Shown here: positions 36,544 to 48,898 of the stretch, piece after piece
Numbering within the stretch: position 1 is the stretch's first letter
Layout of the letters: every line of letters begins with the position of its first letter
Source: Mycolicibacterium chubuense
GTDB lineage: Bacteria; Actinomycetota; Actinomycetes; Mycobacteriales; Mycobacteriaceae
NCBI RefSeq assembly: GCF_001044255.1
Contig: NZ_JYNX01000035.1
Coordinates: forward strand, 153,979-217,978
Direction: 5' to 3'
Length of the DNA stretch: 64,000 bases
Made by a program: the position numbers and the translations under genes
Notes under the pieces: model-generated
Told to the model about the DNA's origin: nothing
The model's database searches: none
What the model saw: the letters and a program-made list of their open reading frames with translations, nothing else

Positions 36544-37359
36544 CTAGCGGGCCTGCTTGAGCTTGCCCCGCTGCCCGTCGCGGTTGCGTTCGAACACCAG
36601 CCGCAGCCCGTCCAGCGTCAGGTGCCGGTCGTAGTGCTCGACGGTCCGCAGATCGGGCAGCACCAGCGGCGCGGTGTGGCCGGTGGCCACCACCGCGACG
36701 TCGTCGCCGCCGAAACCCTCGACGTCCTCGCGCACCCGGCTGACCAGACCGTCCACCAGGCCGGCGAACCCGAACACCGCACCGGCCTGCATGCATTCGA
36801 CGGTGTTCTTGCCGACCACCGAGCGCGGCCGGGTCAGCTCGACGCGCCGCAGGGCCGCCGACCGCGCCGCCGCGGCGTCCGAGGACACCTGCACGCCGGG
36901 CGCGATCGCACCGCCGAGGAACTCCCCCCGGGCCGACACCACATCGACGCAGATCGACGACCCGAAGTCGACGACGATCGCGGCCGTACCGTACTTCTGG
37001 TACGCGGCAAGGCAATTGACGATGCGGTCCGCCCCGACCTCCTTGGGGTTGTCGACCAGCAGCGGGATCCCGGTTCGCACACCGGGTTCGATCAGCACGT
37101 GCGGCACCGAAGGCCAGTACTGCTCGAGCATCACCCGCACCTCGTGGAGCACCGATGGCACCGTCGACAGGCCCGCCGCGCCGGTGAGTCGCTCGGCGTC
37201 GTCGCCGATCAACCCGTCGATGGTCAGCGCGAGCTCATCGGCGGTGACCTCGGATTCGGTGCGGATCCGCCAGTGCGACACCACCTTGGCGTGGTCGCCG
37301 GCGCCGGAGATCAGGCCGACGACGGTGTGGGTGTTACGGACGTCGATCGCAAGGAGCAC
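36544..37359 (-). CDS. coaX: Type III pantothenate kinase CoaX
   Basis: 271 residues, ASKHA fold. The opening [15 protein letters not shown] carries the phosphate-1 motif (Asp6), [20 protein letters not shown] the pantothenate site with GADR, and [13 protein letters not shown] the phosphate-2 motif. It phosphorylates pantothenate in CoA synthesis. It follows panD by six bases and ends the long ftsH-to-coaX run; the mycobacterial gene order is the same. Confidence 0.96.
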   Translation of the reverse strand: MLLAIDVRNTHTVVGLISGAGDHAKVVSHWRIRTESEVTADELALTIDGLIGDDAERLTGAAGLSTVPSVLHEVRVMLEQYWPSVPHVLIEPGVRTGIPLLVDNPKEVGADRIVNCLAAYQKYGTAAIVVDFGSSICVDVVSARGEFLGGAIAPGVQVSSDAAAARSAALRRVELTRPRSVVGKNTVECMQAGAVFGFAGLVDGLVSRVREDVEGFGGDDVAVVATGHTAPLVLPDLRTVEHYDRHLTLDGLRLVFERNRDGQRGKLKQAR

Positions 37360-37365
37360 CGCAGA

Positions 37366-37797
37366 TCACCGAGCCGACAACAGATCCGGCGCGCCTGCCG
37401 GCGCGTGCGCGGGAACCCCGGCCGGAACTTCTGCGGGATCACTGCCGAGCTCAACCAATCGGTTCTCGGCGTCGACGAACACCACCCGCGGCTGCAGCGC
37501 CTTGGCTTCGGCGTCGTCGACCACCGCGTAGGCGATCAAGATCACCAGATCTCCTGGATGCACCAGATGAGCTGCAGCGCCGTTGATTCCGATGACACCG
37601 CTGCCACGCTCGCCGGTGATCACATAGGTGACCAGCCGGGCGCCGTTGTCGACGTCGACGATGGTGACCTGCTCCCCCTCGATCAGATCGGCGGCCTCCA
37701 TCAGGTCCGCGTCGATCGTCACCGATCCCACATAGTGCAGATCGGCCTGGGTCACGGTGGCGCGATGGATCTTGCTCTTGAGCATCGTGCGGAACAT
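37366..37797 (-). CDS. panD: Aspartate 1-decarboxylase PanD
   Basis: 143-residue proenzyme that self-cleaves between Gly24 and Ser25 (HYVGSVTID) to form the pyruvoyl cofactor, then makes beta-alanine for pantothenate. [14 protein letters not shown] and [16 protein letters not shown] are conserved. The flexible Ala/Pro C-terminal tail, typical of mycobacteria, is the part in which pyrazinoic-acid-resistance changes occur. GGAGG lies six bases before the ATG at 37797, which overlaps the panC stop (TGATG). Confidence 0.97.
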   Translation of the reverse strand: MFRTMLKSKIHRATVTQADLHYVGSVTIDADLMEAADLIEGEQVTIVDVDNGARLVTYVITGERGSGVIGINGAAAHLVHPGDLVILIAYAVVDDAEAKALQPRVVFVDAENRLVELGSDPAEVPAGVPAHAPAGAPDLLSAR

Positions 37798-38741
37798 CAA
37801 TTCCTCCAGGGCAATTCGTGGCTGTCACCGCTGGGGGTGCGGGGATGGCCGTCGATGCCGGCGCTGGCGCCGACGTCGATCGCGATGTTGTCGAGCAGGC
37901 GGGTGGCGCCGAGCTTGGCGGCGATCAGCATCCGTGCGGGGCCCTCGGCGGGAGCCGGCCCGAGCATCGGGTCGCGCACCTCCAGGTAGTCCAGCGTGAG
38001 TGCGGGCACCTCGTCGAGCACCGCGCGGGCGGCGTCCAGCGCGGCGGGCACCCCGGTGGCCGCGGCGTACATGCCGGCCAGCAGCGCCGCGGACAGCGCC
38101 CCGGCCTGCTCGCGCTGCACCGGGTCGAGGTAGCGGTTGCGCGACGACATCGCCAGCCCGTCGGCCTCGCGCACGATCGGGACGCCGATGACCTCGATAC
38201 CCAGATCGAGGTCGGTGACCATCTGCCGGATCAGCGTCAGCTGCTGATAGTCCTTCTCGCCGAAGTAGGCGCGGTCGGGATGCACGGTGTTGAACAGCTT
38301 CAGCACCACGGTCAGCACACCCGCGAAATGCGTTGGCCGCGAAGCGCCTTCGAGTTCAGCCCCCAGCGGCCCGGGCACCACGGTGGTGCGTCGGCCCTGC
38401 GGATACATGTCGTCCTCGGTCGGGGTGAACGCAATCTGCACGCCCTCGGCCCGCAGCGCGTCGAGGTCGTCGTCGAGGGTGCGCGGATAGGCGTCGAGAT
38501 CCTCACCGGCGCCGAACTGCAGCGGGTTGACGAAGATCGACACCACCACCACCGCCCCCTGGACGCGCTTGGCGGCGCGGATCAGCGTGAGGTGTCCCTC
38601 GTGCAGGGCGCCCATGGTCGGCACGAGCACGATCCGGCGGCCGGTCGCGCGCAGCGCCTTCGTCACATCGGAGACATCGCGCGGCCGCGCATACACATTC
38701 AGGTGACCGGCCGAGAACTTCGGCGCCCTACCGGTGATCAT
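37797..38741 (-). CDS. panC: Pantothenate synthetase PanC
   Basis: 314 residues. It joins pantoate and beta-alanine with [21 protein letters not shown] holds the HxGH motif, [19 protein letters not shown] the pantoate site, FGEKDYQQ and MSSRNRYLD the KMSKS-like loop. The ATG at 38741 overlaps the preceding gene's stop (ATGA), and the end overlaps panD. The longer frame upstream is out of context inside the DUF2520 gene. Confidence 0.97.
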   Translation of the reverse strand: MITGRAPKFSAGHLNVYARPRDVSDVTKALRATGRRIVLVPTMGALHEGHLTLIRAAKRVQGAVVVVSIFVNPLQFGAGEDLDAYPRTLDDDLDALRAEGVQIAFTPTEDDMYPQGRRTTVVPGPLGAELEGASRPTHFAGVLTVVLKLFNTVHPDRAYFGEKDYQQLTLIRQMVTDLDLGIEVIGVPIVREADGLAMSSRNRYLDPVQREQAGALSAALLAGMYAAATGVPAALDAARAVLDEVPALTLDYLEVRDPMLGPAPAEGPARMLIAAKLGATRLLDNIAIDVGASAGIDGHPRTPSGDSHELPWRN

Positions 38742-39685
38742 CGTCGTTCCGCCTCCGCCAGCACGTCGAGGACAGCGCGCGGGGCCCGGGCCCGCTGCGC
38801 CGTCCGCCACGAATTCGTTCGATACGCCTCTGCCAGTTCGTGGTCCACCTCGTCGAGCGCCTCGAGATGGGCGGCCACGGCGCGCGCGTCGCCGCGGGCC
38901 ACCGGGCCCGTCAGCGCGCGCTGCCCGCGCCGCAGCGCGTTGTCCAGCGACGCCCGCGCCAGCGGGCCGATGATGCGCTCGGCCAGCCCGCCCGGCGCGT
39001 CGGCGACGAGATCCTGCCCCAGGAGCTCCTGACCGCTCAGCGCTGCCCGCAACGCCTCGAGCGCGTCGAGCACCACGGTCACCACGTGATTGCTGCCGTG
39101 CGCGAGCGCCGCGTGATAGAGCGTGCGGGCGTCCTCGCGCACCCGGAACGGCTCCCCGCCGATCTCGAGCACCAGCGACTGCGCGATCGCGTACCCGATC
39201 TCGTCGGCCGCGGTGATCCCGAAGCAGGTGCCCCGCAGCCGGTCGACGTCCTCGTCGGTGCCGGCGAATGTCATCGCCGGATGGATGGCCAGCGTGATGC
39301 AGCCGCGCTCGGCCAGCGGCGCCAGCACCGCGATGCCGTTGGCACCCGAGGTGTGCGCCACGATCGTGTTGGGCCGCACGGCGCCGGTGGCCGCCAGCCC
39401 CGCGACCAGGTCGGCCAGCTCGGCGTCGGGGACGGCCAGCAGCAGCAGCTCGGCGCGCGCGGCGACCTCGTCGACCGGGAGCACGGGCGTGTCGGGCAGC
39501 CACCGCGCGGCGCGGGCGCGCGACGCGTTCGACACGGCGGCGCACCCGGCGACGACGTGTTCAGCACGCTCGAGGGCCGCGCCGAGGGCAGAGCCCACCC
39601 TCCCGGCCGAGAGAACACCGACGGTGAGCCGGGCGGGGCGGAGCCCGTCGTGGGGGGCATTCCCACCGACCGGGGGCTGCACCAT
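38738..39685 (-). CDS. Rossmann-like and DUF2520 domain protein (Rv3603c-like)
   Basis: 315 residues. The N-terminal NAD(P)-binding fold has [17 protein letters not shown] and [14 protein letters not shown]; the C-terminal helical DUF2520 domain has the substrate-type HPAMTFAG and [17 protein letters not shown]. It resembles ketopantoate-reductase-like and pyrroline-carboxylate-reductase-like proteins and sits directly ahead of panC with an ATGA overlap in all mycobacteria, so a link to pantoate supply is suspected. No activity can be assigned from sequence. Confidence 0.88.
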   Translation of the reverse strand: MVQPPVGGNAPHDGLRPARLTVGVLSAGRVGSALGAALERAEHVVAGCAAVSNASRARAARWLPDTPVLPVDEVAARAELLLLAVPDAELADLVAGLAATGAVRPNTIVAHTSGANGIAVLAPLAERGCITLAIHPAMTFAGTDEDVDRLRGTCFGITAADEIGYAIAQSLVLEIGGEPFRVREDARTLYHAALAHGSNHVVTVVLDALEALRAALSGQELLGQDLVADAPGGLAERIIGPLARASLDNALRRGQRALTGPVARGDARAVAAHLEALDEVDHELAEAYRTNSWRTAQRARAPRAVLDVLAEAERR

Positions 39686-39776
39686 TGCAGACGACCTCGC
39701 TGGTTGTCGAAGGGTTTCGTTCCGGTCTCGCAGGCGGGTACCGGACGGTCGGCCACAGCCTAACGCAGGCCCGGTT

Positions 39777-40949
39777 TCAGTCCTCGCGGCGTCGGCGCCG
39801 GCCTCCGCCCGACGGCGTGGCCTGCAGCCGGGCCAGCAGTTCGGCGACCGACTGGCCACCGGTGTGGGCGCCTCCGTCCCGGTCGTCGTCGGTCTCCTCG
39901 GGGACCGGCTCGGGTTCGGGCGTCTCGCCGGCCGACGAGTGCCGGCCCCGCGGCGCCTCGGGCTCGGGTTCCGATTCGGGTGCGCGCCTGCGGCCGACGT
40001 ACTCCGGCCCGGTGCCGTTCGCCGGCGGTGCGACCCAGTTGCTTCCCGGCTCGCCTGCCGGGATGAAGCGCCCCTCGGCGGGCACCGGCTGCCACTGGGA
40101 GGCAGGTTCTGGTTCGGGCGCCGGTTCCGGCGGGGGCGGGGGCGGGGGGGACGCCTGCGGCGGCAGCCACGGGAACTGGGGTGGCGGCGGTGTCTCGGGG
40201 GGCGGCGGGGGCGGCGGAGGCGGCGGAGGCGCCCAGGGTCCCGGAGCGGGTTCACGCTCGCCGGCGCGCCGGTGCGCACCCCCGGCGGGCTCCGCGGCGG
40301 GCGGCCAGCTCTCCTCCGGCGGGTGCGGCTCGGCGGGGACGTCGATGATCGGGCTCTCCTCGGTGTCCGGGGAGTGGTCGTCGATCTCGTCGAGGATCGC
40401 GGTCTCCTCGGCGTCGATGCGGCTGCTGCGCACGCGGCCGGCACCCTCGGGGCGAGGGCCCCATTCGGTCAGCGACGGCGGCGCCGCGCGATCGGTCTCG
40501 ATCGCCGGCCGGTGCGACAGGTCGGCGTCGAACAGATACTCGAGATTGGCGCGCAGCGCGGCCAACTCGGCGCGCAGCGCGGCCACCTCGTCGGCGGACT
40601 GGGCACGCAACTCGGCGGCGAGCTCGCGGCGAAGGTGCGACTCGACGGACAACTCGTATTCGCGACGCGCCGAGATCTCCCGCTCCAGCTGCAGGTCGTA
40701 GACCAGCTTGAGGTCACGCACCTTCGCCTGGTCGGTGTCGCTCTGCCGCCGGTAGATCACCGACACGAACGCAGCGACCACCGCCGCCCACAGCGCCAAG
40801 ATCACAGCAAGCTTGAGCAGCTCGACCCGATTGGTGAAAACCAAGGCAGAACTGGCGGCGATCGCGAGCACCAGCAAAGCCGTCGTGAGGATCCAACCGG
40901 GCCGACGAGGACCGCGCCGGATCCTGGCGCCGCGGGTCGGATCGGTCAT
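39777..40949 (-). CDS. Membrane protein with coiled coil and proline-rich tail (Rv3604c-like)
   Basis: 390 residues. After a basic N-terminus, two membrane helices (about 19-37 and 45-65) are followed by a charged coiled coil (about 70-140; LQLEREISARREYELSVESH) and a long cytoplasmic, disordered tail with a run of eleven prolines near 250-260 and more Pro/Glu repeats. The far C-terminal QSVAELLARLQA is a short helix that recurs in actinobacterial wall-related proteins. Conserved in this position of mycobacterial genomes; function unknown, perhaps a scaffold. Confidence 0.8.
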   Translation of the reverse strand: MTDPTRGARIRRGPRRPGWILTTALLVLAIAASSALVFTNRVELLKLAVILALWAAVVAAFVSVIYRRQSDTDQAKVRDLKLVYDLQLEREISARREYELSVESHLRRELAAELRAQSADEVAALRAELAALRANLEYLFDADLSHRPAIETDRAAPPSLTEWGPRPEGAGRVRSSRIDAEETAILDEIDDHSPDTEESPIIDVPAEPHPPEESWPPAAEPAGGAHRRAGEREPAPGPWAPPPPPPPPPPPETPPPPQFPWLPPQASPPPPPPPEPAPEPEPASQWQPVPAEGRFIPAGEPGSNWVAPPANGTGPEYVGRRRAPESEPEPEAPRGRHSSAGETPEPEPVPEETDDDRDGGAHTGGQSVAELLARLQATPSGGGRRRRRED

Positions 40950-41026
40950 GGGGCGACTGTACCCGCCACAGGTCGCTGCGCGTGTCGACCTCTGCGGCGA
41001 TTCGGCAGGTTGACGACGTGGGCGGG

Positions 41027-41503
41027 TCAGCCCGGCGCCGGGTCGGCGTCCGGCGGCGCGTCGTCGGGAGACCGGCAGCAATGCTGCAACCACAGCGCCG
41101 CCACCACCAGCGCCAGCGCGCACAACCCCGCGATCATCGCGCCCGGGGAGTCGGCCGCGGCCACCCGCAGCGTGCCCCGCCGGGGCAGCACATAGGCCGA
41201 CACGGCCAGCCACCATCCGAGCACCACGGCGCCCATCCACGCCGAGGCTTTCGCGATGAGCACCGACCGGGCGACCGCGAGAGGATGCAGCCGTCCCCGG
41301 CCCACCCCGATCTCGGCGTCCCGGATGCGCGCCCGGACATAGAAGCCCCACCCGGCGAGGCCGATCGCGACGCCCAGCAACGACATGCCGGTCCAGACCG
41401 TGATCGGCGGGAAGTACCGGTACGTCGCCCGCACCAGCAGGTAACCCAGCACCGCGGCGGCGACCACCGCGGCGGCCAGGTCCCGTTTGCGCGTCGGCCC
41501 CAT
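41027..41503 (-). CDS. DUF3180 family membrane protein (Rv3605c-like)
   Basis: 158 residues with about four helices: 11-28, 36-54, 86-106 and 122-142, and a Pro/Asp-rich tail. [23 protein letters not shown] is the typical start (shown up to the helix). The ATG overlaps the folK stop (TGATG). Always next to folK in mycobacteria, but no role in folate synthesis has been visible from sequence. Confidence 0.88.
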   Translation of the reverse strand: MGPTRKRDLAAAVVAAAVLGYLLVRATYRYFPPITVWTGMSLLGVAIGLAGWGFYVRARIRDAEIGVGRGRLHPLAVARSVLIAKASAWMGAVVLGWWLAVSAYVLPRRGTLRVAAADSPGAMIAGLCALALVVAALWLQHCCRSPDDAPPDADPAPG

Positions 41504-42030
41504 CAGGTCGCGGCCCCGAACCGCAGCGCGTGCTCCGTGCGCCGCACCCCGGTGCGTTCGCCGGAATCGACGGCGGCCAGCAGCGACTCCACGCCCACCG
41601 GCCGACCGGCGACGGTCAGCGTCGCCTCCGGATCGACCACCAGCCACGGCTCGAGCACGAAGGCACGCACGTGCGCGTACGGATGCGGCAGCGTGAGCAC
41701 GTCGTCGTGAACGCTCACCAGCTGGTCGCCGTCGCGCACCACCACCAGATCCACATCGAGCGTCCTGGGTCCCCACCGCTGCTCGCGGACGCGCTGCGCG
41801 GCGTCCTCGAGTTCGTGCGCTCGACGCAGCCACCCGTGCGGATCACGGCTCGAATCATCGGCCAGCACAACAGCATTGAGGAACGCACCCTGTTCCACCC
41901 CGCCCCAGGCGTCGGTCTCGTACACCGGCGAGACCGCGGTGACGGCGTCGCCGAGGCCGTCGACGACCGACTGCAGATGCGCCATCCGGTCCCCGAGGTT
42001 GGAGCCGATCGACAGCACCACCGACGTCAC
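41503..42030 (-). CDS. folK: 6-hydroxymethyl-7,8-dihydropterin pyrophosphokinase FolK
   Basis: 175 residues. It pyrophosphorylates the pterin before Fol[21 protein letters not shown] (first part) is the ATP/pterin motif, [20 protein letters not shown] follows, and [13 protein letters not shown] contains the metal-binding Asp-x-Asp; [16 protein letters not shown] is conserved. Overlaps folB by four bases. Confidence 0.96.
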   Translation of the reverse strand: MTSVVLSIGSNLGDRMAHLQSVVDGLGDAVTAVSPVYETDAWGGVEQGAFLNAVVLADDSSRDPHGWLRRAHELEDAAQRVREQRWGPRTLDVDLVVVRDGDQLVSVHDDVLTLPHPYAHVRAFVLEPWLVVDPEATLTVAGRPVGVESLLAAVDSGERTGVRRTEHALRFGAAT

Positions 42031-42413
42031 TGCGGCGCCGCCCCGCGCCCGCCGCGCCGGGACCGGCGCGCGACGACGGCGACATCGGCGAAGTCCAGCG
42101 GGATCGGTGCAGCGGGTTTGTGCACCACGACCTCGACGGCGTGCACGCGCTCGTCGCCCATCACGTCCTCCGCGATCTCCGCGGCGACGGTCTCGATCAG
42201 TTGCCGCGCCGGGCCGCCGACGATGCCGGCCGCCCGCTGCGCGAGCGCGCCGTAGTCGAGCGTGTCGGCGAGGTCATCACTGGCGGCCGCGGCCTGCAGG
42301 TCGATCCACACCGTGACGTCGACGACGAAGTCCTGCCCGTCGCGGCGTTCATGGTCGAACACCCCGTGGTTTCCGCGAACCCGTAAGCCGCGCAACTCGA
42401 TTCGATCAGCCAT
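42027..42413 (-). CDS. folB: Dihydroneopterin aldolase FolB
   Basis: 128 residues. It cleaves dihydroneopterin to the hydroxymethyl pterin. [20 protein letters not shown], the conserved Tyr in [21 protein letters not shown] and the catalytic Lys in [11 protein letters not shown] are seen. Starts eight bases inside the folP end and overlaps folK by four, keeping the folate genes in one coupled message. Confidence 0.96.
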   Translation of the reverse strand: MADRIELRGLRVRGNHGVFDHERRDGQDFVVDVTVWIDLQAAAASDDLADTLDYGALAQRAAGIVGGPARQLIETVAAEIAEDVMGDERVHAVEVVVHKPAAPIPLDFADVAVVARRSRRGGRGAAPQ

Positions 42414-43275
42414 GCCGTCCCGCCTGTTGCCCCGCCCGTTTCCAGGCCGCCACCACCGCCAGCGCGTCGACCGACGCGCGGACATCGTGCACCCGCACTC
42501 CCCACGCCCCGTGCCAGGCCGCGAGCGCCGAGATCACCGCCGTCGCGGTCTCCCGGCCGCCCGGTGGCCGAGGCTGCCCGTCGGTGTCGGCCAGCAGCGC
42601 GCCGAGGAAACGCTTGCGCGACGCACCAACCAGGATCGGGATACCGGTCGCGACGAACTCGGGCAGCGCGGCCAACAGCGCCCAGTTGTGCTGCGCGGTC
42701 TTGGCGAACCCGAGGCCGGGGTCGAGGATCAGTTTGTCGGCGGCCACGCCGGCGCGCACCGCGGCGTCGGCTCCGGCCATCAGTTCGTCGCGCACCTCGG
42801 CCACCACGTCGCGGTAGGACGGCGCGTCGTGCGGTCGGGCGGCGCCGACCGACCGCCAGTGCATCAGCACCCACGGCACCCCGGCGTCGGCGACCACCCG
42901 GACCATGTCCGGATCGGCCCGCCCGCCGGACACGTCGTTGACGATGCGCGCGCCGCTCTCCAGCGCGGCGCGGGCAACCCCGGCATGCATGGTGTCGACG
43001 CTGACGGTGACGCCGTGGCCGGCGAGTTCGGCGATCACCGGCAGGATCCGGCCCGTCTCGACCGCCGGATCGACCCGGCTGGCGCCTGGACGGGTCGACT
43101 CGCCGCCGACGTCGACGATCGCCGCACCCTGGTCGACCAACTCGACGCCGTGCGCGACCGCACGGTCCCGGTCGAGATACAACCCGCCGTCGGAGAACGA
43201 ATCATCGGTGACGTTGACGACCCCCATCACAGCCACGCTCGTCGGTGTGGAGGGCGGGAGGCTGGCGGTGGTCAC
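42406..43275 (-). CDS. folP: Dihydropteroate synthase FolP
   Basis: 289 residues, TIM barrel. It condenses the pterin pyrophosphate with p-aminobenzoate and is the sulfonamide target. [15 protein letters not shown] is the mycobacterial form of the first loop, [11 protein letters not shown] the second, and NDVSGG and DPGLGFAKT the pterin site. ATGA overlap with folE. Ends with [11 protein letters not shown]. Confidence 0.96.
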   Translation of the reverse strand: MTTASLPPSTPTSVAVMGVVNVTDDSFSDGGLYLDRDRAVAHGVELVDQGAAIVDVGGESTRPGASRVDPAVETGRILPVIAELAGHGVTVSVDTMHAGVARAALESGARIVNDVSGGRADPDMVRVVADAGVPWVLMHWRSVGAARPHDAPSYRDVVAEVRDELMAGADAAVRAGVAADKLILDPGLGFAKTAQHNWALLAALPEFVATGIPILVGASRKRFLGALLADTDGQPRPPGGRETATAVISALAAWHGAWGVRVHDVRASVDALAVVAAWKRAGQQAGRHG

Positions 43276-43880
43276 TTCCGCAGGATCAGTTCCAGGGCTT
43301 CAGCGCGAGATGCCTTGTCGGTCTTGAACTGTCCGCGCACCGCCGACGTCGTGGTCCGCGCGCCCGGCTTGCGGATCCCGCGCATCGCCATGCACAGGTG
43401 CTCGGCCTCGACCACCACGATCGCGCCGCGCGGATCCAACTTGCGCATCAACGCATCGGCGATCTGGGTGGTCAGCCGCTCCTGCACCTGGGGCCGCTTG
43501 GCGTACAGGTCGACGACGCGGGCCAGCTTGGACAGACCGGTGACCCGGCCGTCGCGGCCGGGGATGTATCCGACATGCGCGACACCGTGGAAGGACACCA
43601 GGTGATGCTCACAGGTGGAGTACATCGGGATGTCCTTGACCAGCACGAGTTCGTCGTGCTGCTCGTCGAAGGTGGTGTTCAGCACCTCGTCCGGATCGGT
43701 GTGGAGTCCGGCGAAGATCTCCTTGTAGGCGCGCGCCACCCGTGCCGGGGTGTCGACCAGGCCGTGCCGGTCGGGATCCTCCCCGACCGCGATGAGCAGC
43801 TCACGCACCGCGGCTTCCGCGCGGGCCTGGTCGAATTCCGGAGTGGTGATCGTGGCCGAACCGTCTCGCGACCGCGTCAT
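43272..43880 (-). CDS. folE: GTP cyclohydrolase I FolE
   Basis: 202 residues. First step of folate synthesis, GTP to dihydroneopterin triphosphate. Zinc ligands are in [14 protein letters not shown] and [20 protein letters not shown] and LSKLARVVD are conserved substrate-site stretches. It begins 17 bases after ftsH ends and overlaps folP by four bases. Confidence 0.97.
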   Translation of the reverse strand: MTRSRDGSATITTPEFDQARAEAAVRELLIAVGEDPDRHGLVDTPARVARAYKEIFAGLHTDPDEVLNTTFDEQHDELVLVKDIPMYSTCEHHLVSFHGVAHVGYIPGRDGRVTGLSKLARVVDLYAKRPQVQERLTTQIADALMRKLDPRGAIVVVEAEHLCMAMRGIRKPGARTTTSAVRGQFKTDKASRAEALELILRK

Positions 43881-43897
43881 CGGGGTCTCCTCCGCTG

Positions 43898-46252
<2,355 letters not shown>

Positions 46253-46454
46253 GCAGGAGTCCGGTTCATATGTGTGCGGCCGACGGCGAGCCCTCCGGCC
46301 AAATCCTTCCAATACGCGCAGCTGGAAACCTCAAGGCTACCGCTAGACCAACGTTCGGCAGTTCCCGACGGCGTTCTGGCACCGAACGTGCATTCCCGGT
46401 CGCGATTCGGTGCTTCGGGCGACAGTACGAGCACGTTCGGCGAGAGTTGAGGGT
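46253..46454. promoter_or_regulatory. Divergent ftsH/ephA promoter region with repeated ACGTTCGG
   Basis: This 202-base gap holds the starts of ftsH and ephA. The eight-base word ACGTTCGG occurs at 46351-46358 and 46433-46440 and as its complement CCGAACGT at 46382-46389, giving an inverted pair and a direct copy. They are spaced irregularly but may be protein-binding sites. No SOS box of the known mycobacterial form is complete. Confidence 0.4.
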
Positions 46455-47399
46455 GTGCGAACGCGGACGATGCACACGAACGGGGTCGCGCTGCAGGTGA
46501 CCGAGGCCGGCGAACCGGGTGCACCCGCGGTGGTGCTGCTGCACGGCTTCCCCGAACTGGCATACACGTGGCGCCATCAGGTGCGGGCCCTGGCCGATGC
46601 CGGTTTCCATGTGCTGGCCCCGGACCAGCGCGGCTATGGCGGCTCCGATCGACCTCCGGCGGTCGAGGCGTACGCGGTGACCGAGTTGGTGAACGACGTC
46701 GTCGGCCTGCTCGACGACATCGGCGCCGACGACGCCGCGGTGGTCGGTCACGACTTCGGCGCCGTCGTCGCGTGGGCGGCGCCGCTGCTGCACCCGGACC
46801 GCTTCTCGGCCGTGGCCGGCCTCAGCCTGCCCCCGGTGCCCCGTCCCCGCGTCCCGACCACCGAGGCGTTCCGCAGGGTCTTCGGCGACCGCTTCTTCTA
46901 CATCCTGTACTTCCAGCAGCCCGGCCCCGCCGACGCCGAACTGGCGCGCGACCCCGCGACCACGCTGCGAAAGCTCTTCGCCACCCCGCCGGCCGACGAC
47001 GAGGCCGCCGCGCTGCGGATGCTCGCGCCCGGCCCCGCCGGGTTCCTGGACCGCATCACCGATCCCGGGGCCCTCCCCGGATGGCTCGACCAGGCCGACT
47101 TCGACGTCTACACCGACGCGTTCACCCGCGGCGGCTTCACCGCTCCGCTGAACTGGTACCGCTGCTTCGACCGCAACTGGGAGCTGACCGCCGACACCCC
47201 GGCCGCCACGATCGAGGTGCCCGCGCTGTTCGTCGGCGGCACCGCCGACGCGACGCTGGCCTACACCCCGCGCCACCGCGCCAGCGAAGTCGTCACCGGC
47301 CCCTACCGGGAGGTGCTGCTCGAGGGCGCCGGGCATTGGCTGACCGAGGAGTGCCCGGAGGCTGTCAATCGGCTGTTGATCGAGTTCCTTCGCGTCTGA
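46455..47399 (+). CDS. ephA: Epoxide hydrolase EphA
   Basis: 314 residues, alpha/beta hydrolase of the epoxide hydrolase type. HGFPELAYTWRHQ is the oxyanion hole (HGxP), VVGHDFGAVVAW has the nucleophilic Asp, the lid has FYILYFQQPG and LNWYRCFDRNWE with the epoxide-activating tyrosines, and GAGHWLTEECP the catalytic His. Very like M. tuberculosis EphA (Rv3617) and near the same neighbours. GTG 46455 follows GAGGG; ATG 46470 is an alternative. It detoxifies or modifies epoxides of lipids. Confidence 0.9.
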   Translation: MRTRTMHTNGVALQVTEAGEPGAPAVVLLHGFPELAYTWRHQVRALADAGFHVLAPDQRGYGGSDRPPAVEAYAVTELVNDVVGLLDDIGADDAAVVGHDFGAVVAWAAPLLHPDRFSAVAGLSLPPVPRPRVPTTEAFRRVFGDRFFYILYFQQPGPADAELARDPATTLRKLFATPPADDEAAALRMLAPGPAGFLDRITDPGALPGWLDQADFDVYTDAFTRGGFTAPLNWYRCFDRNWELTADTPAATIEVPALFVGGTADATLAYTPRHRASEVVTGPYREVLLEGAGHWLTEECPEAVNRLLIEFLRV

Positions 47400-47469
47400 G
47401 GTGTGATCTTCACCACCGGTGGGTATGTTTGCTGCGGGTTGGGGCGCATTCGGCCGGGGGGAAATCGAC

Positions 47470-48861
47470 ATGAACTTCATAGCAAAGCGGCGGGAACGTC
47501 AAAATCGGGGGTCTGACCGGGGCGAATTGGTCGCGGCGGCCCGCCGGGCGTTCACCGATCTGGGGCCGGCGGCGAGCATGGCCGAGGTCGCCGACGCGGC
47601 CGGGGTCAGCGAGGCCGAACTGGCCGTCCACTTCGGGGACCGCGACGCGCTGCTCGTCGCGGTGATCGACGATCTCGAGGGGTCGTTGCGCGAGGAGCGC
47701 CCCGTCACCCGGGCACCGGTCTCCTGGCCACGCCTGCCGGCGCGGCAGATGGTGCCGCCGCTGCTCGCCGCGGCAGCGGTGCTCTCGCTCGGCACGGCGC
47801 CGCCGTCGGCCGCCGTGGCCGCCGAGGACCCGGCGCCGGCCACGGTGCTGACGATCAGCCCGCTGTGGCCGGTCTGGTCGATCGACACCGCACTCGAGGG
47901 CTCGATGTGCGCGACCAACCGCTGCTCGATGGTGCCGTACGTACCGTTCGTCACCCCTGACGGCGTGCGGGCGCTCGACGCCCGACTCTCGCAGACGACC
48001 GGCGTACAGCCCGGTGGAAGCCCGACGATCGTGCTCGGGTTCAGCAACGGGGCCGGGGTGGCCGAGCAGTGGATGGCCGACAACGCCGGCAAGCCGGGCG
48101 CGCCGTCGCCGGAGGACGTGTCGTTCGTGTTGATCGGCAACCCGCGACGCGCCTACGGCGGTACCCGGCCGCCGATCACGCCCACGGACTACCACGTGAT
48201 CGACATCGTGCGGCAGTACGACCCGATGGCCGACTTCCCCGACAACCCGCTGAACCTGCTCGCGCTGGCCAACGTCGCCGCCGGAATGCTGTCGCCGATG
48301 CACCTGGACTACCGCAGCGTGGACCTCGACGACCCGGCCAACGTGGTGTGGACGGAGGGAAACACCACCTACGTGTTCGTGCCGACGCAAGACCTGCCGC
48401 TGCTGCGGCCGCTGCGCGCGATGGGGATGACCGCGCTGGCCGACGCGCTCAACGAGCCGCTGAAGGAGATCGTCGAAAAGGCCTACGACCGGCCGTATCT
48501 GACGACGCCCGCCGAGCCGTCGGCACCGCCCGAGGAACCGGCGTCTGCCGACGACACCGTGGTCACGGCGGCTGCCACGAAGGCTGCCGTCACCAACGAC
48601 GTCACCGCCGACGAGCCCGTCAGCAAGCCGCCACGCCGCAAATTGTTCTCGAAAAAGGTTGCCGCCGAGGAGGAATCGACCGCAGCGGCGACGTCGTCCG
48701 AGCCCGCCGGGAAGGACGAGCCGGCCACGGAGCCCGCGGAGAAACCGACCACCGCGAGAGACACGCCCGAAGCCGCCGAGACACCGACGCGCGACACCAC
48801 CGCATCGAGCACGTCGAAGGCGTCGACGCCGCACCGCTGGGGACGGCACCGCCAGGAGTGA
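47470..48861 (+). CDS. TetR-type HTH fused to a PE-PPE (esterase) domain
   Basis: 463 residues with an unusual order. Residues about 15-65 form a TetR N-terminal helix-turn-helix (LVAAARRAFTDLG, then MAEVADAAGVSEAELAVHFG). A hydrophobic segment (93-118, MVPPLLAAAAVLSLGTAPP) resembles a signal anchor. Residues 125-345 are a PE-PPE serine-hydrolase domain: LTISPLWPVW, GFSNGAG (Ser192), Asp251 in RQYDPMADFPDNP and His278 in SPMHLDY. A Thr/Ala/Glu/Pro-rich tail follows. The ATG at 47470 follows GGGGGGAA. The frame is open throughout, so it is not an obvious assembly join. It could be a membrane-tethered regulator or an esterase with a relic HTH. Confidence 0.8.
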   Translation: MNFIAKRRERQNRGSDRGELVAAARRAFTDLGPAASMAEVADAAGVSEAELAVHFGDRDALLVAVIDDLEGSLREERPVTRAPVSWPRLPARQMVPPLLAAAAVLSLGTAPPSAAVAAEDPAPATVLTISPLWPVWSIDTALEGSMCATNRCSMVPYVPFVTPDGVRALDARLSQTTGVQPGGSPTIVLGFSNGAGVAEQWMADNAGKPGAPSPEDVSFVLIGNPRRAYGGTRPPITPTDYHVIDIVRQYDPMADFPDNPLNLLALANVAAGMLSPMHLDYRSVDLDDPANVVWTEGNTTYVFVPTQDLPLLRPLRAMGMTALADALNEPLKEIVEKAYDRPYLTTPAEPSAPPEEPASADDTVVTAAATKAAVTNDVTADEPVSKPPRRKLFSKKVAAEEESTAAATSSEPAGKDEPATEPAEKPTTARDTPEAAETPTRDTTASSTSKASTPHRWGRHRQE

Positions 48862-48898
48862 CGCCGCCGGCGGCGATCGGCGGGTTAGTGTGCCAGCC

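Noticed and set aside
46351-46389. GTTCGG...CCGAAC pair as a mycobacterial SOS box.
   Set aside because: The spacing is far longer than the four bases of the known TCGAAC-N4-GTTCGA box.
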